Counted from the first letter of the stretch, positions 1 through 6,905 are shown. The stretch: DNA of 20,881 bases from an uncultured Gammaproteobacteria bacterium (GCA_937926265.1 CALAZS010000067.1:1-20881); one strand, 5' to 3'. Numbers and translations are program-made. Notes: generated by a model from the letters alone, not told the origin.

Positions 1-61
1 CGGAATCGAACCGGCGTCCACGGCTTTGCAGGCCGCTGCATAACCACTCTGCCACTCAGCC
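1..61 (-). tRNA. tRNA-Cys (GCA), 3' end cut by window edge
   Basis: Read on the minus strand, the 5' acceptor strand GGCTGAG begins at 61. It is followed by a D arm, an anticodon arm with loop CTGCAAA (anticodon GCA, Cys) on a 5-bp stem (GCGGC with GCCGT), a short variable loop and most of a T arm with TTCGATT. The last two T-stem bases, the 3' acceptor strand, the discriminator and the CCA lie beyond base 1. It follows tRNA-Gly in the same direction, as in the E. coli glyW-cysT-leuZ cluster, so a tRNA-Leu may lie just outside the window (inference). Confidence 0.95.
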
Positions 62-81
62 GTTTAGTGTGGCCTCAAGGT

Positions 82-109
82 AAAAACCCCGGCTGGAATA
101 CCGGGGTTT
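82..109 (-). terminator. Terminator-like hairpin between tRNA-Gly and tRNA-Cys
   Basis: A perfect 9-bp inverted repeat (AAACCCCGG at 101-109 on the minus strand, CCGGGGTTT at 84-92) encloses an 8-nt loop. The minus-strand transcript continues into five T residues, the layout of an intrinsic terminator. On the plus strand only three T residues follow, so minus-strand use is favoured. It sits between two tRNA genes that would be expected to share a transcript. It could stop or thin transcription before tRNA-Cys, or act as a processing or stability element. Confidence 0.6.
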
Positions 110-125
110 GTACCGTTAACGAATT

Positions 126-201
126 TGGAGCGGGAAACGAGATTCGAACTCGCGACCCCAACCTTGGCAAGGTTGTGCTCTACCAGCTGAGCTATTCCCG
201 C
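126..201 (-). tRNA. tRNA-Gly (GCC)
   Basis: The complete cloverleaf reads on the minus strand from GCGGGAA (195-201), through D arm, anticodon loop TTGCCAA (GCC, Gly) and T loop TTCGAAT, to the 3' acceptor strand TTCCCGC. A T discriminator at 129 and an encoded CCA at 126-128 follow. All acceptor and anticodon stem positions pair. It lies directly downstream of a sigma70-type promoter and upstream of tRNA-Cys. Confidence 0.97.
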
Positions 202-213
202 AAAGAAGCGCGT

Positions 214-241
214 ATTTTAGTGAAAACGGCTTTCTTGTCAA
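214..241 (-). promoter_or_regulatory. tRNA operon promoter with GC-rich discriminator
   Basis: On the minus strand a consensus -35 TTGACA (236-241) and a -10 TAAAAT (214-219, five of six matches) are separated by 16 nt. The bases right after the -10 are ACGCGC. A GC-rich discriminator is the established mark of stable-RNA promoters inhibited by ppGpp and DksA. The start point would fall near 207, about 6 nt before the mature tRNA-Gly. It occupies the 50-bp gap between the pgm stop codon and the tRNA. Confidence 0.75.
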
Positions 242-251
242 GCTTATGCCA

Positions 252-1877
252 TCAAGTTATCACAGTAGGGCCGCTTCGGCCGCTGCGGTTTTTCAGGTCA
301 ATAATGTCTTCGACCAGCGCAATCAGGTCAGCCAGGGTTTCCTGGGTATCCTGATCCAGTTCTGATGGGTTACTGGTGAATCGTTCAAAGTAAATTCGCA
401 GTGTCGCACCCACTGTACCGGTTCCTGAAAGCCTGAAGACAATCCGTGAGCCATCAGTGAAGCCAAAACGCAGTCCCTGGCGGGCCGATGTGCTGCCGTC
501 AATTTCATCGTGATAACTGAAATTATCGGCATAACTCACGCTTAAATTGCCAAGCTTGTTACCAACAAGGTCTTGCTGCATGTTTTCCAGTTCAGTCATG
601 AAGGTTTTGGCAAGGTCACTGTCGAGATTTTCATAGTCATGGCGTGAGTAGTAGTTGCGACCATATTCAGCCCAGTGTGACTCGACTATTTCTTTAACAG
701 ACTGTTTCTTGAACGCCAGAAGATTCAACCAGAACAGTACCGCCCATAAACCGTCTTTTTCCCTGACATGATTTGAACCGGTGCCAAAGCTTTCCTCGCC
801 GCATAAAGTTACCTTGTCTGCATCGAGCAGGTTGCCGAAAAACTTCCAGCCGGTTGGTGTTTCGTAGTTATTGATTCCCAGCTTTTTGGCAACATTGTCA
901 GCCGCTTCACTGGTTGGCATGGAACGGGCCACTCCGCTGATGCCTGCTTTGTATCCGGGAATTTGAGTTGCGTTGGCAGTTAAAACTGCGAGTGAATCAG
1001 ATGGTGTCACAAAGAAGCTTTGTCCCAAAACCATATTGCGGTCGCCATCGCCGTCTGATGCGGCACCGAAATCAGGCGCATTATCACTCCACATGATTTC
1101 AACCAGCTCCTTGGCATAAACCAGGTTGGGGTCAGGATGGCCTTTGCCGAAGTCTTCCAGTGGAACGCCATTTCTAACTGTGCCTGCCGACGCGCCGAGT
1201 TGATCTTCAATAATAGCTTTTGCATAGGGTCCGGTTACCGCATGCATGGCGTCGAAAGTCATGCTAAAGCCGGATTTGAACAGGTTGCGTATGGCATCAA
1301 AATCAAAGATGGACTGCATCAGTTCGGCGTAATCTGCAACCGGGTCAATAATTTCAATTTGCATTTCATCAAGGCTATGGGAACCGGTTTCAGAGAGATT
1401 GATGTCAGCACTATCGAGGATTTGATATTCAGAAATTGATTGAGAAATATCGAAAATTCTATCGGTGATTTTTTCCGGGGCAGGGCCACCATTACTGATG
1501 TTGTACTTGATGCCGAAATCTTCATCGGGTCCGGCCGGGTTATGACTGGCAGATAAAATGATGCCGCCATCCGTTTTATATTTTCGGATCACGGCCGAGG
1601 CAGCCGGAGTGGAAAGCAGACCATTTTGACCAATAATCATTTTGGCGCAGCCATTAGCTGCTGCCATGCGTGTGATGGTTTGAATGGCGGTCGTATTATA
1701 AAAGCGGCCATCACCACCCAACACCAATGTTTTGCCATTAACACCGTCAATGGCGTTGAAAATCGATTGAACGAAATTTTCCAGGTAATTTGGTTGCTGG
1801 AAAACTTTAACTTTTTTACGTAAGCCGGAAGTACCCGGTTTTTGATCATTAAAGGGAGTCGTCGATACAGTGGTCAT
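252..1877 (-). CDS. pgm: Phosphoglucomutase (alpha-D-glucose phosphate-specific, PGM1-like)
   Basis: Interconverts glucose-1-phosphate and glucose-6-phosphate in the cytoplasm, linking glycolysis to glycogen, UDP-glucose and cell-surface polysaccharide. The 541 residues show the alpha-D-phosphohexomutase signatures in order: the phosphoserine loop SASHNP (109-114, Ser111), the metal loop DGDGDR (275-280), the sugar-specificity loop GEESFGTGSNH (360-370) and the phosphate-binding loop RLSGTGT (482-488). The C terminus ends in PTVIT, as in the animal PGM1 branch, so this is the PGM1-like type rather than a ManB/AlgC-type PMM/PGM. An AGGA about 9 nt before the ATG supports the start. It begins 18 bp after a diguanylate cyclase gene and is probably cotranscribed with it. 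All catalytic motifs are intact. Confidence 0.96.
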   Translation of the reverse strand: MTTVSTTPFNDQKPGTSGLRKKVKVFQQPNYLENFVQSIFNAIDGVNGKTLVLGGDGRFYNTTAIQTITRMAAANGCAKMIIGQNGLLSTPAASAVIRKYKTDGGIILSASHNPAGPDEDFGIKYNISNGGPAPEKITDRIFDISQSISEYQILDSADINLSETGSHSLDEMQIEIIDPVADYAELMQSIFDFDAIRNLFKSGFSMTFDAMHAVTGPYAKAIIEDQLGASAGTVRNGVPLEDFGKGHPDPNLVYAKELVEIMWSDNAPDFGAASDGDGDRNMVLGQSFFVTPSDSLAVLTANATQIPGYKAGISGVARSMPTSEAADNVAKKLGINNYETPTGWKFFGNLLDADKVTLCGEESFGTGSNHVREKDGLWAVLFWLNLLAFKKQSVKEIVESHWAEYGRNYYSRHDYENLDSDLAKTFMTELENMQQDLVGNKLGNLSVSYADNFSYHDEIDGSTSARQGLRFGFTDGSRIVFRLSGTGTVGATLRIYFERFTSNPSELDQDTQETLADLIALVEDIIDLKNRSGRSGPTVIT

Positions 1878-1895
1878 GATCGGGTCCTGTAAAAT

Positions 1896-2846
1896 TTAAG
1901 AATGGCTGGTATTGTCTAACTGAATATCATCATAACTGATCACCTGGTTGCGTCCATTGCCCTTGGCATAGTAAAGGGCCATATCGGCTTTACCGATGAG
2001 AGAATCTGCGCTCTTATCAAGTTTTGATTCAACAAAGCCGACACTGACAGTGATGTGGCCAGCAATGCCAAACAGATGCTGTTCAACGGATTCCCTGAAG
2101 CGGTTAAGTATGCTTTTGGCAACTTCGGGATTTTTGCAGCGAAACAGTACAATGAATTCTTCGCCGCCAAACCGGAACAGGGCATCATTATAGCGAAAAC
2201 TGCTTTCCAGGATTTTTGCAAAATCCAGTAATACCTTGTCGCCGGTTAGATGGCCATGGGTATCGTTAACTTCCTTGAAGTGATCGATGTCACACATGGC
2301 AAGAAAAAAGCAGTTACCGTCGTCAACCGCGCGTTCTAAAGTTCTGTCATAAAAATCATAAAGCGTCTGGCGATTCATCAGGCCGGTCAACTGGTCACGC
2401 TCATGGCTGTCATGCAGCATGATTAAATTGGTGAACAGTTCGACAGTCTGAAACAGCATGACGCGCATCATCGGTGATTCATCGACACCACTGACAACAA
2501 CAAGTCTTAAGGGGCCACATTTGCTGGGTACCGGGATGACGATTTTTTCAAGGTCGTTTTTTTCGTCATTAACAATCAGAGGGCGACCGGAAACAATGGC
2601 CCGGTGAAACTCGGTCAGGTCTGATGTTTTTCTTTGCGTATTACCGGTGTAATTAAATCGGCGTACCGTAATATTTTCTACATTTGGAATATCATTTTTT
2701 GAGTAGTCGCCGGAAACACCGTAAACCTCAAATACGTCAGCATCAATCGGGGTGAATTCCTGTTCGATACGGTCAATCAGGTAACGTGCCAGTTCAAAGC
2801 CGTTGACCTGCTTGGTTAAACCTAGTGCCGATGTAAAGATATCCAT
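1896..2846 (-). CDS. Diguanylate cyclase (GGDEF domain) with N-terminal GAF-like region
   Basis: Predicted to make cyclic di-GMP from two GTP. Of 316 residues, about 1-145 form a sensory region that looks GAF-like (weak assignment, from size and pattern), with no evident transmembrane segment. The GGDEF domain follows: DQLTGLMNR (151-159), DIDHFK (186-191) and the active-site GGEEF (227-231). RYND (218-221) lies five residues before GGEEF, which is the inhibitory I-site RxxD, so the enzyme should be product-inhibited. No EAL domain is present. The start codon has no clear Shine-Dalgarno sequence (the preceding bases are CCCGG), so the N terminus is less certain than the domain call. pgm follows 18 bp downstream. 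The input sensed is unknown. Confidence 0.93.
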   Translation of the reverse strand: MDIFTSALGLTKQVNGFELARYLIDRIEQEFTPIDADVFEVYGVSGDYSKNDIPNVENITVRRFNYTGNTQRKTSDLTEFHRAIVSGRPLIVNDEKNDLEKIVIPVPSKCGPLRLVVVSGVDESPMMRVMLFQTVELFTNLIMLHDSHERDQLTGLMNRQTLYDFYDRTLERAVDDGNCFFLAMCDIDHFKEVNDTHGHLTGDKVLLDFAKILESSFRYNDALFRFGGEEFIVLFRCKNPEVAKSILNRFRESVEQHLFGIAGHITVSVGFVESKLDKSADSLIGKADMALYYAKGNGRNQVISYDDIQLDNTSHS

Positions 2847-2898
2847 CCGGGATGTTTGATTTGTTGGTTATTTTTACTGATGTAAATAACTTTAACGT

Positions 2899-3354
2899 TT
2901 ATTTTGTTCCGGGGCTAAATATTTTTAGTCCGCCTTCACCATCACCATTTTCCTGGGCATCATGTTCGGGTTTGTTACGCATGTGATCAGCGGTTTGGAA
3001 GAAAGCCTGAACAAGGCGCTGTTCAATGTCAGCAGGTAACTGCATATCTGCCAGGGCTTTTTGCATGCAAAGCATCCACTGGTCTCTTTCATTGACGCCA
3101 ATCGGGAAAGGCAGATGGCGGCGTCGCAGCATCGGGTGGCCGTATTTCTGGATATACAGGTCCGGGCCGCCAAGCCAGCCTGACAGAAACAGAAAAAGTT
3201 TATCGCGGGAAGCTTTCAGGCTTTTGGCATGTAATGCACGGATTTCGCTGGCTTCGGGCATTGAGTCCATGTAGTCATAAAAGCTGTCTACCAGTTTTCT
3301 AACCCCGGTTTCACCACCAAGAATGTCATATGCCGTGGCAGATTCATCAGTCAT
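2899..3354 (-). CDS. Group II truncated haemoglobin (TrHbO-like)
   Basis: A small haem protein of 151 residues that binds O2 or other diatomic ligands; family members have been linked to NO, peroxide or oxygen handling. Group II signatures are visible: Tyr26 in the B helix, a GGP-containing linker (62-64), and the YGHPMLRRRHLPFPIG stretch (71-86), in which His80 is the likely proximal haem ligand. Trp93 matches the group II G8 tryptophan. The last 25 or so residues are charged and Gly-rich, probably disordered. Its ATG lies inside the end of gluQRS: the two genes overlap by 8 bp as ATG...TGA, and no strong ribosome binding site is seen, which suggests translational coupling. The physiological ligand cannot be read from the sequence. 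Confidence 0.93.
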   Translation of the reverse strand: MTDESATAYDILGGETGVRKLVDSFYDYMDSMPEASEIRALHAKSLKASRDKLFLFLSGWLGGPDLYIQKYGHPMLRRRHLPFPIGVNERDQWMLCMQKALADMQLPADIEQRLVQAFFQTADHMRNKPEHDAQENGDGEGGLKIFSPGTK

Positions 3355-4264
3355 TTATTTTAACCCGGTTAATATCCCAGTTGATTATGGCCCATCGCCA
3401 GAAATCCTCCTTGTGCTCGAAGTCATCGGCGCTGGTTTTTAATTGTTTCAAATGATGCCACGATTTCAGCAGTGAATTAAGGTTGTTTTCAGGTGGTTTA
3501 CCTTGGAAACTGCTTTTGCTGAATTTTTCACCGTTATTATCCAGTAGTAACGGGATATGTGCATATTTTGGTCTGTCGAGGCCAAGGATTTTCTGCAGGT
3601 GAATTTGCCTGGGTGTTGAACCAAGCAGGTCGGCACCTCTGACAACATCGGTCACGTTTTGAAATGCATCGTCAATAACCACAGCCAGTTGATAGGCATA
3701 AAGTTTGTCTTTACGCTGAATGACAAAATCTCCGCACTGTTTCTCCAGGTTGTAGCTGATTTTCCCGGCAATCAGGTCAAAAAAATTATCCACGGTGTTA
3801 TCGGTTAAAATTCTTATTGCGACGTTGCCTTCGGCCTTTAAATGACGTTTCCGGCAAAAACCCGGGTACATCTGTTCATCTGATTCGTTCTGCCCGGTTT
3901 GATTGCTTCTTGATTCTCTAATGGCAGATTCTGCAATGGTCTTTCTGCTGCAGTCACAGGCGTAAGCCAGGTTTTTATCAAGTAACCAGTTTACAGTTTC
4001 CCGGTAGGCTTCATGACGATTCGACTGGTAAAGAATGGCCTGGTCCCATTCAAAGCCAAGGTTGTCCAGGGATCTGATGATGGCATCGGCTGAGCCGGGT
4101 ACTTCGCGGGGAGGGTCGAGGTCTTCAATGCGCAGTAACCATTGACCTTCGTGTTGTTTTGCTTCCAGGTAACTGGCCATTGCGGCAACGATTGTGCCCG
4201 CATGCATGGGGCCTGTCGGAGAAGGGGCAAATCGGCCAGTGTAGGGAGGGAGGGGCTTCTTCAT
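3347..4264 (-). CDS. gluQ: Glutamyl-Q tRNA(Asp) synthetase
   Basis: A GluRS paralogue lacking the anticodon-binding domain; the family attaches glutamate to queuosine at position 34 of tRNA-Asp. The 305 residues cover only the catalytic Rossmann core. RFAPSPTGPMHAG (11-23) holds the HIGH-like site, RIEDLDPPR follows at 45-53, and EKFSKS (246-251) is the KMSKS-type loop. The zinc-binding set is visible as Cys103, Cys105, Tyr133 and Cys137. It lies 38 bp downstream of dksA with a terminator between, the same order as in enterobacteria, where this gene depends partly on readthrough from dksA. The ATG follows the terminator T-run within a few bases and has no good Shine-Dalgarno sequence. It overlaps the globin gene by 8 bp. 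Confidence 0.96.
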   Translation of the reverse strand: MKKPLPPYTGRFAPSPTGPMHAGTIVAAMASYLEAKQHEGQWLLRIEDLDPPREVPGSADAIIRSLDNLGFEWDQAILYQSNRHEAYRETVNWLLDKNLAYACDCSRKTIAESAIRESRSNQTGQNESDEQMYPGFCRKRHLKAEGNVAIRILTDNTVDNFFDLIAGKISYNLEKQCGDFVIQRKDKLYAYQLAVVIDDAFQNVTDVVRGADLLGSTPRQIHLQKILGLDRPKYAHIPLLLDNNGEKFSKSSFQGKPPENNLNSLLKSWHHLKQLKTSADDFEHKEDFWRWAIINWDINRVKIND

Positions 4265-4267
4265 GAT

Positions 4268-4297
4268 ACAAAAAAACCGGCAGGGCCGGTCTTTTTG
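4268..4297 (-). terminator. Intrinsic terminator between dksA and gluQ
   Basis: On the minus strand the stem ACCGGC/GCCGGT (4276-4281 and 4285-4290) has a 3-nt loop and is followed by seven T residues. It lies in the 38-bp gap after the dksA stop and reaches almost to the gluQ start codon. A second T-run (CTTTTT, 4291-4296) follows the stem on the plus strand, so the element could work in both directions. Partial readthrough would be needed for gluQ unless it has its own promoter inside dksA. Confidence 0.88.
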
Positions 4298-4302
4298 TTT
4301 AG

Positions 4303-4743
4303 TTATGCTTTCTGTTTTTCTTTAATCTCATCGAGTGTTTTACAGTCGATGCAGAGATCAGCCGTTGGGCGCGCCTCAAGGCGGGCAACACCAATTTCGA
4401 TGCCGCAGGTTTCACAGTAGCCGTAATCATGTTCAGCAATTTTGTCGAGCGTGGAATCGATTTTCTTGATCAATTTGCGTTCTCGGTCACGTGTGCGCAG
4501 TTCAATGCTGAAATCTGTTTCCTGGGAAGCCCTGTCGTTAGGGTCGGGAAAGTTGGCAGCTTCGTCCTGCATGTGGTGAACAGTTTTGTCAAAACCTTCC
4601 AGCAGGTTCTGTTTCCAGGCTTCCAAAAGTTCTTTGAAATGCTGCTCCATGGCATCACTCATGTAATCTTCGCCTTTTTTGGTTTTATAAGGCGTTATTC
4701 CGAGCGAATTCACTGTGCTTTGGCTTTTTTTCTTGGCCGCCAT
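4303..4743 (-). CDS. dksA: RNA polymerase-binding transcription factor DksA
   Basis: Binds the secondary channel of RNA polymerase and, with ppGpp, represses stable-RNA promoters and activates amino-acid promoters. The 146 residues (E. coli 151) include a coiled coil with the tip motif DPNDRA (Asp67, Asp70, Ala72, matching the functional DxxDxA). The C-terminal zinc finger has all four cysteines (Cys110, Cys113, Cys131, Cys134), so this is the zinc form rather than the Cys-poor DksA2. A Lys-rich start (MAAKKK) differs from E. coli. GGAG lies 9 nt before the ATG. A 42-codon ORF with a stronger ribosome binding site overlaps this start. A terminator follows. The tRNA-Gly promoter in this window is a plausible DksA target. 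Confidence 0.97.
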   Translation of the reverse strand: MAAKKKSQSTVNSLGITPYKTKKGEDYMSDAMEQHFKELLEAWKQNLLEGFDKTVHHMQDEAANFPDPNDRASQETDFSIELRTRDRERKLIKKIDSTLDKIAEHDYGYCETCGIEIGVARLEARPTADLCIDCKTLDEIKEKQKA

Positions 4744-4838
4744 GCGACGTTTCTCCAGTGACTGATTAAGTGGTTAAAATTGTGAGTCAAATTTTTAAGG
4801 CCGCTATCTATATCAAAATGTTTCCTGGCAGGCAACAT
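4710..4838 (-). CDS. Candidate 42-codon upstream ORF overlapping dksA
   Basis: An ATG at 4838 is preceded by AAGGAG (4844-4849) at a 5-nt spacing, a better ribosome binding site than that of dksA itself. The frame stays open for 42 codons and ends at a TGA (4710-4712), 31 nt inside dksA in another frame. The product begins MLPARKHFDIDSG, has several His and Asn residues in the middle, and ends in a basic stretch (RPRKKAKAQ) that is only the shifted reading of the Lys-rich dksA start. No known family is recognised. It could be a regulatory upstream ORF controlling dksA translation, or a chance ORF in a 203-bp leader. Confidence 0.35.
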   Translation of the reverse strand: MLPARKHFDIDSGLKNLTHNFNHLISHWRNVAWRPRKKAKAQ

Positions 4839-4847
4839 ATTTTCTCC

Positions 4848-4875
4848 TTGACCTCTGCTTGATCTCAAATAGATT
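4848..4875 (+). promoter_or_regulatory. Possible sigma70 promoter for the HAD-aminotransferase pair
   Basis: TTGACC (4848-4853, five of six matches to the -35) is separated by 16 nt from TAGATT (4870-4875, four of six matches to the -10). It lies about 70 bp upstream of the HAD start, in the divergent region with dksA. The -10 is weak and no other element supports it, so this is tentative. I could not pick out a convincing dksA promoter on the opposite strand. Confidence 0.3.
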
Positions 4876-4946
4876 TCTTGGCGATGAGGGGTGATAAACG
4901 GGCTGAAGTGGGATAAGGTTCAGCAAAATTTTACAGGGAGAATCAT

Positions 4947-5702
4947 ATGTCGGACATCAAGGCATTGCTTTTTGACGTTGATGGCACGTTGGCAGATACA
5001 GAAAAAGACGGTCACAGAGTAGCCTTTAACCGGGCTTTTCAGGAGGCAGACCTCGACTGGCACTGGACCGTGGATATCTACGGGGACCTGCTTTCTGTGA
5101 CCGGAGGCAAGGAGCGCATGCGTTATTACCTGGAAAAATACCAGGTGCCGCCACCACCAGTGGATGATCTGGCCGGCTATATTGCCGATTTACACAAGGC
5201 TAAAACAGCGCATTACACACGATTGCTGGGAGAGGGCGGCATTCCTTTAAGGCCGGGGGTGGAGAGACTGCTTAATGAAGCCCGTCAGGCCAGTATTCGA
5301 TTGGCTATTGCCACAACGACGACACCAGAAAATGTCACTGCATTGCTTGAAAATACCCTGGGTAAAGAGTCGATTGACTGGTTTGAAGTGATCGCTGCCG
5401 GGGATATTGTGCCTGCCAAAAAGCCGGCACCGGATATATATACTTACACCCTGGAGAAAATGCAGCTGAAACCTGATGAGGTGGTTGCGTTTGAGGATTC
5501 AGAAAATGGTGTTAAATCGGTCATTGATGCCGGTATCGAAAGGTTGCTGGTAACCGTCAATGACTATACACGGGATCATAATTTCAACGGAGCCAGCATG
5601 GTTCTGGATCAACTCGGGGAACCGGGAAAGCCCGCAAAACTGATAACTGGCAATTCATTACCAGATGGCTTTGTTTCGCTGAACGATGTGCTCTCAATGT
5701 AA
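4947..5702 (+). CDS. HAD-superfamily hydrolase, CbbY-like sugar phosphatase
   Basis: A 251-residue member of the HAD phosphatase superfamily. LLFDVDGTLADTE (7-19) carries the nucleophile Asp10 and acid/base Asp12. Motif II lies at IATTTT (121-126), Lys159 in AKKPAPD serves as motif III, and AFEDSENG (181-188) is the acidic metal-binding motif IV. An alpha-helical cap lies between about 20 and 95, including VTGGKERMRYYL (51-62), typical of CbbY proteins. Bacterial CbbY removes xylulose-1,5-bisphosphate, a RuBisCO inhibitor, but relatives act on other sugar phosphates and no RuBisCO gene is in this window, so the substrate is open. AGGGAG (4935-4940) gives a strong start. The aminotransferase follows 25 bp downstream, likely in one transcript. 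Confidence 0.9.
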   Translation: MSDIKALLFDVDGTLADTEKDGHRVAFNRAFQEADLDWHWTVDIYGDLLSVTGGKERMRYYLEKYQVPPPPVDDLAGYIADLHKAKTAHYTRLLGEGGIPLRPGVERLLNEARQASIRLAIATTTTPENVTALLENTLGKESIDWFEVIAAGDIVPAKKPAPDIYTYTLEKMQLKPDEVVAFEDSENGVKSVIDAGIERLLVTVNDYTRDHNFNGASMVLDQLGEPGKPAKLITGNSLPDGFVSLNDVLSM

Positions 5703-5727
5703 TAATGTAATAAAGAAATATTAGGCA

Positions 5728-6900
5728 ATGAATAATAATAAAGTCATAGCAGAGCGCATGAATGACATAGCGCCATTTCATGTCATGAAAATTCTTGCCC
5801 AGGCCAGGCAGCTCGAAGCCCAGGGTAAAAGCATTATTCACATGGAAGTGGGTGAGCCAGACTTTGACACACCTGCACAGATCACTAAGGCAGGCATAAA
5901 GGCACTGGAGGAAGGGCGTACCCATTATACGCCGGCAACTGGTTTGCCAGTACTTAAACAGGCTATTGCTGATTACTACCAAACACAGTTTTCAGTGAAA
6001 TTAGATCCCTCGAGGGTTATTGTGACACCCGGTTCGTCAGGAGCTTTGCAATTATTAATGAGCCTGCTGATCAACCCCGGTGATGCCGTTATGCTGACTG
6101 ACCCGGGTTATCCCTGTAACCGTCATTTTGTCAGGCTGGTTGAAGGTGAGCCTTTATCTATCCCGGTGGATCATTCCACTGACTACCAGATAAATACCGA
6201 AATCGCGCGGGCCAACTGGCAGGACAATGTAAAGGCAGTGCTGCTGGCATCACCTTCCAACCCGACAGGTAATACCGTTTCACTGGAAGAAATGCACTCG
6301 CTTGGCCGTTTCCTGGCTGAAAAAGATGCTTACCTGATAATGGATGAAATTTACCAGGGTATAAATTTCGACAGCGATTCAGTTACAGCGTTGCAAACCG
6401 GTACAGAGAACCTTTTTGTCATTAACAGCTTTTCAAAATATTTTGATATGACCGGTTGGCGCCTGGGCTGGTTGGTTGTGCCTGATGAATTTGTTGATGC
6501 TGCTGACCGTTTTGCGCAGAACGTTTTTCTTGCCGCCCAGACAATGGCGCAGATTGCAGCACTGGAGGCATTCAGGCCTGATACCTTGAGTGAACTTGCC
6601 AGGCGCACCCGTGAGTTTCAGCGAAGGCGAGATTATTTAATTCCTGAACTGGAAAAACTGGGATTCAAACTGCATTCAAAACCCGGCGGCGCATTTTATC
6701 TCTACATGGATTGTTCAGGTTTAACCGGCGACAGTTACCAGTTTTCGGTTGACCTGTTGCATAACGCCGGTGTTGCAATAACACCGGGTATTGATTTTGG
6801 TGCCAACCAGGCTGAGAAATTTGTGCGCTTTGCTTTTACCACGTCACTTGAGAATTTAAAGGAAGGTGTCAGAAGGCTTGCGGAGTATTTACAAAAATAA
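5728..6900 (+). CDS. PLP-dependent class I/II aminotransferase
   Basis: A 390-residue fold-type I aminotransferase of the aspartate/aromatic/alanine group. Key residues are in place: the YTPATG substrate loop (67-72), SNPTG with Asn178, MDEIY with Asp206 and Tyr209 contacting the cofactor, SFSKYFDMTGWRLGW with the Schiff-base Lys237 and Arg245, and Arg367 in KFVRFAF for the substrate alpha-carboxylate. The amino-acid specificity cannot be told from these motifs. Only a weak AGG precedes the ATG, and the short 25-bp gap to the upstream phosphatase gene suggests coupled expression. It ends 5 bp from the stop codon of convergent cysZ, with no terminator hairpin between, so the two transcripts probably overlap. 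Confidence 0.93.
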   Translation: MNNNKVIAERMNDIAPFHVMKILAQARQLEAQGKSIIHMEVGEPDFDTPAQITKAGIKALEEGRTHYTPATGLPVLKQAIADYYQTQFSVKLDPSRVIVTPGSSGALQLLMSLLINPGDAVMLTDPGYPCNRHFVRLVEGEPLSIPVDHSTDYQINTEIARANWQDNVKAVLLASPSNPTGNTVSLEEMHSLGRFLAEKDAYLIMDEIYQGINFDSDSVTALQTGTENLFVINSFSKYFDMTGWRLGWLVVPDEFVDAADRFAQNVFLAAQTMAQIAALEAFRPDTLSELARRTREFQRRRDYLIPELEKLGFKLHSKPGGAFYLYMDCSGLTGDSYQFSVDLLHNAGVAITPGIDFGANQAEKFVRFAFTTSLENLKEGVRRLAEYLQK

Positions 6901-6905
6901 ACCCG

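Noticed and set aside
269..290. GC-rich hairpin (GGCCG-AAG-CGGCC) at the end of pgm, considered as a terminator
   Set aside because: It lies within the last codons of pgm (encoding SGRSGP) and no T-run follows on the minus strand. Codon use for Arg/Ser/Gly explains it.
67..354. Plus-strand open frame of 95 codons across the tRNA-Gly gene
   Set aside because: It runs antisense through tRNA-Gly, its promoter and the end of pgm, with no ribosome binding site; a chance frame.
2867..2890. AT-rich inverted repeat GTTATTT...AAATAAC between the globin and GGDEF genes
   Set aside because: Only A-T rich pairs with one G-C, a 10-nt loop and no T-run after it; not enough to call a terminator or operator.
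5584..5982. Minus-strand open frame of 132 codons
   Set aside because: It covers the end of the HAD gene and the start of the aminotransferase on the wrong strand, with no recognisable domain.
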